Of a stretch of DNA of 26,268 bases, positions 7,205 to 13,286 are shown in pieces. Source of the stretch: an uncultured Clostridia bacterium (GTDB lineage Bacteria > Bacillota > Clostridia > Lachnospirales > Bianqueaceae); NCBI GenBank assembly GCA_937892735.1, contig CALBGL010000068.1, positions 1-26,268 of the forward strand. The letters run 5' to 3'. The notes under the pieces are model-generated. The model ran no database searches and was not told the origin of the DNA. It saw only the letters and a list, made by a program, of their open reading frames with translations. Position 1 is the stretch's first letter; every line of letters starts with the position of its first letter. The position numbers and the translations under genes were made by a program.

Positions 7205-8185
7205 TTATTCCCACTCGATCGTTCCGACAGGCTTAGGAGTAAGATCAAGAACCACACGATTGATGCCGTCGACTTCTTTCGTAATACGATCGGTGATGCG
7301 GTGAAGCAGGGGATATGGGATTTCTTCGATAGTAGCCGTCATCGCATCGGTCGTATTTACCGCGCGGATAATGGCAGGCCAGCCTTCATAGCGCTTTCCA
7401 TCCTTTACACCTGTACTCTTGATATCTGGAACAGCAATGAAGTACTGCCATACTTTTCCAGCTAGGCCGTTTTTATCAAATTCCTCGCGAAGAATGGCGT
7501 CGGCTTCGCGCAATGCAGCTAGTCTATCTCGAGTGATAGCGCCAAGACAACGAACCCCAAGCCCCGGTCCAGGGAAGGGCTGACGATATACCATGCTACG
7601 TGGAAGACCCAACGCTTCGCCTACCACGCGCACCTCATCCTTAAAAAGCAGCTTAATAGGCTCTACCAGTTCAAAATTCATATCCTCCGGCAGGCCGCCG
7701 ACATTATGGTGTGCCTTCACACCGTCCGATTCGAGAATATCCGGATAAATCGTTCCCTGAGCAAGGAAGGAGATTCCTTCCAGCTTCGAGGCCTCCTCTG
7801 CAAAGACTTTGATAAACTCGCCGCCTATGATCTTACGTTTTTTCTCTGGATCGCTTACTCCCGCCAACAGATCAAGAAAACGGTCTGTCGCATCTATGTA
7901 GATAAGATTCGCATCCAGATTTTTGCCAAAAACATCAATGACCTGTTCGCTTTCGCCTTTACGCATGAGACCGTGGTTGACATGGACACAGACAAGCTGT
8001 TTGCCAATTGCTTTGATAAGAAGCGCGGCGACCACCGAAGAATCGACGCCGCCAGAAAGCGCAAGCAGCACTTTCTTATCCTGCACCGTTTTCCGTATAT
8101 CCTCGATTTGTTCGTTTATAAAGGATTCAGCATGCTCTGTGGTGGTAATGCGAGGCATGTTTTCGGGTCTTTTATCGTTTTGCAT
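7205..8185 (-). CDS. Stand-alone GMP synthetase ATP-PPase subunit (GuaA paralog)
   Basis: A 326-residue protein matching only the ATP pyrophosphatase and dimerisation parts of GuaA. The P-loop is SGGVDSS (44-50), followed by FLAQGTIYPD, HHNVGGLP, YRQPFPGPGLG and a C-terminus KPVGTIEWE. The glutamine amidotransferase domain is absent and no separate amidotransferase gene is adjacent. It should adenylate XMP and use free ammonia, or borrow a partner in the manner of the two-subunit archaeal enzymes. The start at 8185 has AGGAGG seven bases upstream; the frame continues upstream but that stretch is not family-like. It is clearly diverged from the neighbouring guaA (for example STGVKDGKRYEGWPA in place of SVGVMGDERTYDYAV), so this is not a recent duplication. 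Confidence 0.88.
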   Translation of the reverse strand: MQNDKRPENMPRITTTEHAESFINEQIEDIRKTVQDKKVLLALSGGVDSSVVAALLIKAIGKQLVCVHVNHGLMRKGESEQVIDVFGKNLDANLIYIDATDRFLDLLAGVSDPEKKRKIIGGEFIKVFAEEASKLEGISFLAQGTIYPDILESDGVKAHHNVGGLPEDMNFELVEPIKLLFKDEVRVVGEALGLPRSMVYRQPFPGPGLGVRCLGAITRDRLAALREADAILREEFDKNGLAGKVWQYFIAVPDIKSTGVKDGKRYEGWPAIIRAVNTTDAMTATIEEIPYPLLHRITDRITKEVDGINRVVLDLTPKPVGTIEWE

Positions 8186-8219
8186 TTTTATTCCTCCTAA
8201 ATTCTGATTTTGTTCATTC

Positions 8220-8329
8220 GCTGCTGCGTCCTGAAACTGAAAACTTTTTATGTTGGTTCCAGCAGCAAAAAATACATAGACCATTGCAAGTATACAGCCG
8301 TAAGTTTTTGGTGCACAGCGCCGTACACC
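8220..8329 (-). promoter_or_regulatory. Structured leader of the second GMP synthetase gene
   Basis: Between the predicted transcription start (about 8332) and the start codon lie roughly 145 nt. Near the 5' end GGTGTAC and GTGCACC (8323-8329, 8310-8316) form a 7-bp stem with a 6-nt loop. Further on, GCTGCTG and CAGCAGC (8260-8266, 8220-8226) form a 7-bp stem enclosing 33 nt, ending about 25 nt before the ribosome binding site. I do not recognise a known riboswitch class. Confidence 0.45.
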
Positions 8330-8338
8330 GGTAAAAAT

Positions 8339-8367
8339 ATTATAACGAATAAGCAGTCTAATTTCAA
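8339..8367 (-). promoter_or_regulatory. Promoter of the second GMP synthetase gene
   Basis: Minus strand -35 TTGAAA (8362-8367) and perfect -10 TATAAT (8339-8344) with a 17-nt spacer. The stretch upstream (about 8398-8480) is extremely A/T-rich, which may act as an UP element. Confidence 0.8.
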
Positions 8368-8543
8368 TAGGTTTTTTACGATTACAAAAAAACAGCAAAC
8401 TTCCATTATATATAATATATGAAATATTTTTTATTTTTATTCTTTTTATATTATAAATTTATTTAGATAAATCGTAAAGGAAATTTTACAACGATTCTTT
8501 TCCCTCGCCCTCCATTTTTAACAAATTATTCACATTTGTCGCA

Positions 8544-8573
8544 TTGACAATACCCATAGGGATGGAGTATAGT
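8544..8573 (+). promoter_or_regulatory. Promoter of the mgtA M-box transcript
   Basis: Plus strand -35 TTGACA (8544-8549) and -10 TATAGT (8568-8573) with an 18-nt spacer, directly upstream of the M-box. Confidence 0.8.
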
Positions 8574-8579
8574 TAAAAT

Positions 8580-8735
8580 GTTCGATAGGTAAGGCTCCTA
8601 CAGGGATACGGGCTGCTGCCGCGAAATAGTGGAGACACTATGAGTTGGTTTGAACAGGGTACATCGAGTTTAAGGTGTAACCTAACGCAGTTTCATCGCC
8701 CTGCAAAGCTAAAGCTCACGCGGACAGAAGTGGCA
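8580..8735 (+). promoter_or_regulatory. M-box (Mg2+) riboswitch
   Basis: The conserved ykoK-leader segments are readable: GGTAAGGCTCCTAC, GATACGGGCTGCTGCC and GCTAAAGCTC, in the right order and spacing. This RNA folds around Mg2+ ions and normally stops transcription of Mg2+ transporters when Mg2+ is plentiful. The downstream gene is an Mg2+ P-type ATPase, which fits exactly. Confidence 0.95.
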
Positions 8736-8742
8736 TTACACT

Positions 8743-8773
8743 CCCGTATGTTCATCGAACATACGGGTTTTTT
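8743..8773 (+). terminator. M-box expression-platform terminator
   Basis: CCCGTATGTTC (8743-8753) and its perfect reverse complement (8757-8767) form an 11-bp stem with a 3-nt loop, followed by six T. It should form when the M-box is Mg2+-bound. Confidence 0.95.
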
Positions 8774-8813
8774 ATGTCCTTCGCAAATACTAAGAATAAG
8801 TGAGGTGAAAAAG

Positions 8814-8915
8814 ATGGACGCGGGAAGTAGTGGCAGTACATGGAAGATTCCTTCAGGCAAAGATAACCTGCAGAAAACAGGATGTATCTGTATTTTGCGC
8901 ATCCTTCTTTTCTGA
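8814..8915 (+). CDS. Possible short leader peptide ORF before mgtA
   Basis: A 33-codon frame starts MDAGSSGSTWKIPSG and ends ILRILLF. GAGGTG lies eight bases upstream of its ATG. It sits after the M-box terminator and ends 65 bp before mgtA, so it would be translated only on read-through transcripts. It has no similarity to known Mg2+ leader peptides that I recognise. It may simply be chance. Confidence 0.25.
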   Translation: MDAGSSGSTWKIPSGKDNLQKTGCICILRILLF

Positions 8916-8980
8916 CGCCTTTAGAATCGCTCCATGCACTGTATCTTTCCCAATCAGTATGTTAAGGGAGGTACAGAAAC

Positions 8981-11683
8981 ATGAATAAAATGAAATCTTT
9001 ACAGATTATATCTGCCGGCCGCGGTGCCGCACACCGCAAAAACTCTCCAAAAGGCCGTCTAATGCAAGCTGCTTTTTATACAGAGAAAGAGCTTTTTCGC
9101 ATGCTTCACACCGGTCCTTCCGGTCTGGATACGGCTGCTGTAGAACATTCCAGAAAGCAATACGGCGCCAATGTATTGGCTAAGCAAAAACATATCACTC
9201 TCCTGCGCCGCTTTTTGGAGGCTTTTCTCAGTCCATTTACTGTAGTTCTTTTATTACTGGCTATTACATCGCTGGCGACCGATGTTCTTATGGCTGCTCC
9301 AGAAGAGCGCAGCTATATAACCGTTGTCATCATCGTCGCGCTGGTTCTCTTTTCAGGAATTCTCCGGTTTATCCAAGAAGGACGCAGCAATCGCGTTGCC
9401 GATCAGCTTCTGAATATGATTCAGACCACTTCACTGGTTGAGCGGGCGGGAATCCGTGCGGAGATTCCCATGGAAGAGATTGTCGTCGGAGATTTGCTAT
9501 ATCTCTCCGCAGGAGATATGCTTCCCGCGGATGTGAGAATTCTGAGCTCCAAGGATCTTTTCGTCAGCCAATCCGCTCTCACCGGTGAAAGCGAACCGGT
9601 AGAAAAGCTGGGACATATGATCTATACGCAGAAGGCCCTGACGGAAATGGAAAATCTGGCCTTCATGGGCAGCAACGTCATCAGCGGCAGTGCCAGGGCT
9701 ATTGTGGTGGCTGTAGGAAAAGACACCTTTCTCGGTTCCATCAGTACAGACCTGAGTAAAAAAAAATCTAAAACCTCCTTTGAAAAAGGGATTCAGTCCG
9801 TTTCCTGGCTGTTGATCCGCTTCATGCTGGTAATGATTCCGATTGTCCTTTTTCTGAATGGTTTTACCAAGGGAGACTGGCTACAGGCTCTGCTTTTCGC
9901 TGTTTCTGTCGCCGTAGGCTTGACTCCGGAAATGCTGCCCATGATCGTAAGCACCTCCCTGGCAAAGGGAGCCGTGGCCATGAGCCGCAAGAAAGTCGTG
10001 GTTAAAAACTTGAATGCCATCCAAAATCTGGGCTCCATGGATATTTTGTGTACAGATAAGACCGGAACCCTGACACAGGATCAAATCGTCCTAGTTCGTT
10101 TCCTCAATCTACAGGGAAATACGGACGAAGGCGTCTTGCGTCATGCATTCCTGAACAGCTACTTTCAGACGGGACTTCGCAATCTTTTAGACGCGGCAAT
10201 TATTTCCCGTCAGCAGGCTCTGGGCGCTGATGAATTGATAGCACAATACACAAAAATAGATGAGATTCCTTTTGACTTTGAACGCCGCCGGATGAGCGTT
10301 GTCGTACAGAATCCTACCGGAAAAACCCAGATGGTAACCAAAGGGGCTGTGGAAGAGATGCTTTCCTGCTGCTCCTACGCGGAGCAAAATGGACGTGTCG
10401 TTCCACTAACCGCTGAAATGTCCAGGCATGTTCTGGATATGTCGGCAGAACTCAATACGCGCGGCATGCGAGTTATTGCGGTGGCTCAAAAAACAAATCC
10501 ATCTCCGCTCGGACAGTTTTCTATCTCTGACGAATCCGAAATGGTTCTGATTGGTTTCCTCGCTTTTCTGGATCCGCCGAAGGATACGGCGCAATCGGCG
10601 GTGGAAGCTCTGTTAACTTATGGAGTCCACGTAAAGGTACTGACTGGGGATAATGAAAAAGTCACACGCGCCATCTGCCAGATGGTAGGGCTCCCGACCC
10701 ATCGTATTTTACTGGGAAATGAATTGGATGAAATGACAGACGGACAGTTAGGCGAACTCGCGGAGGAGATCTCTATCTTCGCAAAACTATCCCCCCTGCA
10801 GAAATCTCGTATCATCCGGATTTTACAGGATCGCGGGCATTGCGTCGGTTTTATGGGCGACGGCATCAACGACGCCTCTGCCTTAAAAACCGCAGATGTC
10901 AGCATCTCCGTAGATACCGCGGTGGACATTGCCAAGAAATCTTCCTCTGTCATCCTCATGGAAAAGGATCTTATGGTATTAGAGCATAGCGTATTAGAAG
11001 GCCGCCGAACATATTCTAACATGATGAAATATTTAAAAATGACGGTCTCTTCGAACTTTGGCAATGTGCTTTCGGTACTGGTTGCCAGCGCAATTTTACC
11101 ATTCCTTCCCATGGCCCCTCTGCATCTGATCCTGTTGAATCTAATCTATGACATTTCCTGTACCGCCATTTCCTGGGATCGAGTGGATCCAGAAGAGTTG
11201 GTAGTTCCACGGCATTGGAATACTTCCGGAATCAGCCGCTTTATCTTCTTTATGGGGCCTGTCAGTTCTCTTTTCGACATCATTTCTTTCATTGGAATGT
11301 ATTTTCTTATTTGTCCCCTATTCACCGGCGGCGTACTGTATTCTTCTCTTCACGATCCCTCCGCTCGGGAGCTATATGTCACAGTTTTCCAAACGGGTTG
11401 GTTTGTGGAATCCATGTGGAGTCAGTCCCTTGTAATCCATATGATTCGTACAAAGAAGATTCCTTTTATCCAAAGCCGCGCTTCTTTATCTGTTACACTC
11501 TTTTCACTGCTGGGCGCGGGTATCATCACGCTTCTGCCCTTCTCCCCACTGGCAGAAGGATTGGGGCTCACCCCCCTGCCGCTTGTATACTTTGCCGGTC
11601 TGCTGCTCATCATCACCGCCTATATGATTTTGGCTACCCTGATGAAAAGTCTGTATATTCGCCGATATCATACTTGGCTCTAA
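8981..11683 (+). CDS. mgtA: Mg2+-importing P-type ATPase
   Basis: A 900-residue P3B-type ATPase in the cytoplasmic membrane that brings Mg2+ into the cell at the expense of ATP. The order is as in the family: cytosolic N-terminus, first membrane pair at about 85-135, actuator domain with TGES at 201-204, the membrane motif GLTPEMLP (313-320), phosphorylation site DKTGT with Asp359, nucleotide-binding domain, hinge MGDGINDA, and a C-terminal set of six membrane helices. The N-terminal helix pair followed by NLIYDISCTAISWDRVDPE is characteristic of MgtA/MgtB. The start at 8981 has GGGAGG nine bases upstream. Expression is controlled by the M-box leader, so it should be made at low Mg2+. Confidence 0.95.
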   Translation: MNKMKSLQIISAGRGAAHRKNSPKGRLMQAAFYTEKELFRMLHTGPSGLDTAAVEHSRKQYGANVLAKQKHITLLRRFLEAFLSPFTVVLLLLAITSLATDVLMAAPEERSYITVVIIVALVLFSGILRFIQEGRSNRVADQLLNMIQTTSLVERAGIRAEIPMEEIVVGDLLYLSAGDMLPADVRILSSKDLFVSQSALTGESEPVEKLGHMIYTQKALTEMENLAFMGSNVISGSARAIVVAVGKDTFLGSISTDLSKKKSKTSFEKGIQSVSWLLIRFMLVMIPIVLFLNGFTKGDWLQALLFAVSVAVGLTPEMLPMIVSTSLAKGAVAMSRKKVVVKNLNAIQNLGSMDILCTDKTGTLTQDQIVLVRFLNLQGNTDEGVLRHAFLNSYFQTGLRNLLDAAIISRQQALGADELIAQYTKIDEIPFDFERRRMSVVVQNPTGKTQMVTKGAVEEMLSCCSYAEQNGRVVPLTAEMSRHVLDMSAELNTRGMRVIAVAQKTNPSPLGQFSISDESEMVLIGFLAFLDPPKDTAQSAVEALLTYGVHVKVLTGDNEKVTRAICQMVGLPTHRILLGNELDEMTDGQLGELAEEISIFAKLSPLQKSRIIRILQDRGHCVGFMGDGINDASALKTADVSISVDTAVDIAKKSSSVILMEKDLMVLEHSVLEGRRTYSNMMKYLKMTVSSNFGNVLSVLVASAILPFLPMAPLHLILLNLIYDISCTAISWDRVDPEELVVPRHWNTSGISRFIFFMGPVSSLFDIISFIGMYFLICPLFTGGVLYSSLHDPSARELYVTVFQTGWFVESMWSQSLVIHMIRTKKIPFIQSRASLSVTLFSLLGAGIITLLPFSPLAEGLGLTPLPLVYFAGLLLIITAYMILATLMKSLYIRRYHTWL

Positions 11684-11718
11684 TTGTTCAGAGTTATTTT
11701 TGCAATATCCATCCCTAT

Positions 11719-11780
11719 GGATCGCCCCTTTATAATTTGCATTTTCTGTATTATCATAAGAAGTATGAAAGGGGCGATCC
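11719..11780. repeat. 13-bp perfect inverted repeat around a promoter-like stretch
   Basis: GGATCGCCCCTTT (11719-11731) is the exact reverse complement of AAAGGGGCGATCC (11768-11780), 36 bp apart. The gap holds TATAAT (11731-11736) and TATTAT. The right arm includes the ribosome binding site of the following pseudogene. It may be an operator pair, a large hairpin sequestering that site, or an mgtA 3' structure; no T run follows. Confidence 0.6.
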
Positions 11781-11781
11781 T

Positions 11782-12498
11782 ATGGTCAAGCATCCATCTC
11801 ACATTGCGCATATCATTTCTTCGTTCTACCATACGCTGCTCGAACTCCATGCCATCCCCGACTTCTGTCTCTCCCGCAAGAAGAATAAGAAAACGGGGAA
11901 GGTGTATTTATATAAGCAGGAGTCCACTAGTAAAGGGCGGAAGCAAACCCAAATTAAGGCCGCATCAGTTGTACTCAGAACGCCAGAAACTGAAGGCACG
12001 TCTGAAAGAGCTCCAATCGCAATATAAAAAGCTGTCCTTCAAGAATCGCCGCAATATCCACTATGCCCTTGCCTGTTTTCTGCATGCACTGGATCTCGAC
12101 ATCGGAAAGGTCATCGAGAAGAATACCTATCTCGACGGCACGACTCGTGACTCCAAGAGCGAAATCATCCGTTCCCTTCTGTTCGACCTATTGGACATAC
12201 AATATACGCATAATTATCCATTGTACGCGCAGAGGCGCACCTATTGGGGCGACTTCTATTTCTCGGATTCGCAGGATTTTCACGAACACATGAGCTGCTG
12301 GACGACGAGCAATACGCCCAGAATCAGAAACGCAAGCTGGAGGACTATGCCGCGAAAAGGATCCAAGAGAAGAAGAATCTTCTCATCACGAAAGAGCATT
12401 TCACGACAAATTCTCGCGATCCCAAAAGGAAGCGCGCCTGCATCGACCTGCGTGAGATCGTACTGCAACTGATTTCCTTCGAGAACGTCTCACCATAG
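11782..12498 (+). pseudogene. Frameshifted PD-(D/E)XK nuclease-like protein
   Basis: A coherent protein can be read only by changing frame twice. It begins MVKHPSHIAHIISSFYHTLL in one frame (11782 to about 11950, ribosome site AAAGGGGCG upstream). It continues in the next frame (about 11950-12290) with a coiled Lys/Gln-rich region and then DSKSEIIRSLLFDLLDIQYT. It returns to the first frame (about 12290-12498) with ELLDDEQYAQNQKRKLEDYA and ends at a TAG. The order SKSE, short helix, a core ending in DF, then DDEQYA and a Lys-rich helix with NLLIT resembles a restriction-endonuclease-fold family common in Clostridia, from memory. Key residues look degraded, with GDF where PDF is usual. A sequencing error is the alternative; programmed frameshifting twice is unlikely. 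Confidence 0.55.
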
Positions 12499-12544
12499 AA
12501 GACATTCCGATTTCTCTTCCTTGACAAACCCATTCTGAAAATTT

Positions 12545-12573
12545 AAAAAGGCGCCACGTCGGACACCTTTTTG
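12545..12573 (+). terminator. Imperfect terminator-like hairpin
   Basis: AAAAAGG (12545-12551) pairs with CCTTTTT (12566-12572), with partly mismatched inner positions and a short loop. It lies about 45 bp after the pseudogene stop codon and before the repeat array. Confidence 0.4.
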
Positions 12574-12595
12574 TCGTGCCTGAAAATGAGGTGAA

Positions 12596-13238
12596 GGGAC
12601 GGAGATGGAGAGCTACTTGCGTATAAAATGCGTTTCAGGACGGAGACGCTTTCTTTTTTATACGCAGACGAGAGATTTGAGGAAAGCGAATTTTATAACT
12701 GCGTATAAAAAGTACTGCAGGGACGGAGATGCCCCTGTAATTATACGCAAAATCGAAATTCTGCAGAATTCTTTTGCTGAACTGCGTATAAATTGGTTTT
12801 AAAAGAAACTAATTTCCTCAAAACATACGCAACCCAGCGATTTTACAACGTTTTTCTGCGGATCTGCGTACAAATCAATTCTAAAAGGAAACAATTTATA
12901 CGCAGCGGCGAGACTGACGGCTCGCGGATCCTTGAAGTGCGTATAATTCTGCAAAATTCTTCCATTTCACATTTCGCGGGAACGGAGATGCCCTTGCAAT
13001 TATACGCAAATGAAAGACGGACAGTTAGTGGATCTTCGAAGTGCGTATAAATTTGTAAGATATTTCCTCCACAGACATTGCGGGGACGGATCTTGTGCTC
13101 AGAATTATACGCAAAATCGAGATTCTACAGAAACTCTCCGCTGGATTGCGTATAAATATTATACGCAATTACGAGACTAACGGTATGCCCGTCATACTAA
13201 AAAAGTCGCGGGGATGGAAGCCCCCCGCAACTATACGC
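12596..13238. repeat. Noncoding array of alternating GCGTATAA / TTATACGC boxes
   Basis: Seven forward boxes GCGTATAA start at 12619, 12701, 12784, 12866 (variant GCGTACAA), 12939, 13043 and 13148. Eight reverse boxes TTATACGC start at 12658, 12741, 12823 (variant ACATACGC), 12896, 13000, 13105, 13159 and 13231 (variant CTATACGC). They strictly alternate except for the last two. Reverse-to-forward distance is exactly 43 bp in all six cases, with 35 bp of loosely similar sequence between. Forward-to-reverse distances are 39, 40, 39, 30, 61, 62 and 11. Forward-reverse pairs can form hairpins. Several pairs enclose GGACGGAGATG just before the reverse box. No coding frame follows the pattern. The array fills the gap between the nuclease-like pseudogene and the metal ATPase. 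Confidence 0.9.
13145..13169. repeat. Minimal perfect hairpin of the array
   Basis: ATTGCGTATAA (13145-13155) and TTATACGCAAT (13159-13169) form an 11-bp perfect stem with a 3-nt loop. This is the most compact forward-reverse pair in the array, lacking any insert. Confidence 0.85.
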
Positions 13239-13286
13239 AATTCATTTTAGTGCCAACATTCTTACTTCCGCGCACAAATCCTATAC

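Noticed and set aside
8640..8915. 91-codon ORF running through the M-box and its terminator
   Set aside because: Its first two thirds are riboswitch and terminator sequence; only the last 33 codons have a ribosome site and are treated as a weak candidate.
12605..13050. Two small plus-strand ORFs within the array
   Set aside because: Both frames simply run through the repeat units, have no family-like content and no ribosome site of note.
12619..13238. CRISPR array
   Set aside because: The constant-length units are not constant in sequence (only the 8-bp ends are), spacer lengths range from 3 to 54 bp, spacers share motifs with each other, and no cas genes are present.
12619..13238. Integron attC cassette array
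   Set aside because: No GTTRRRY / RYYYAAC core sites, no cassette ORFs and no integrase are visible.
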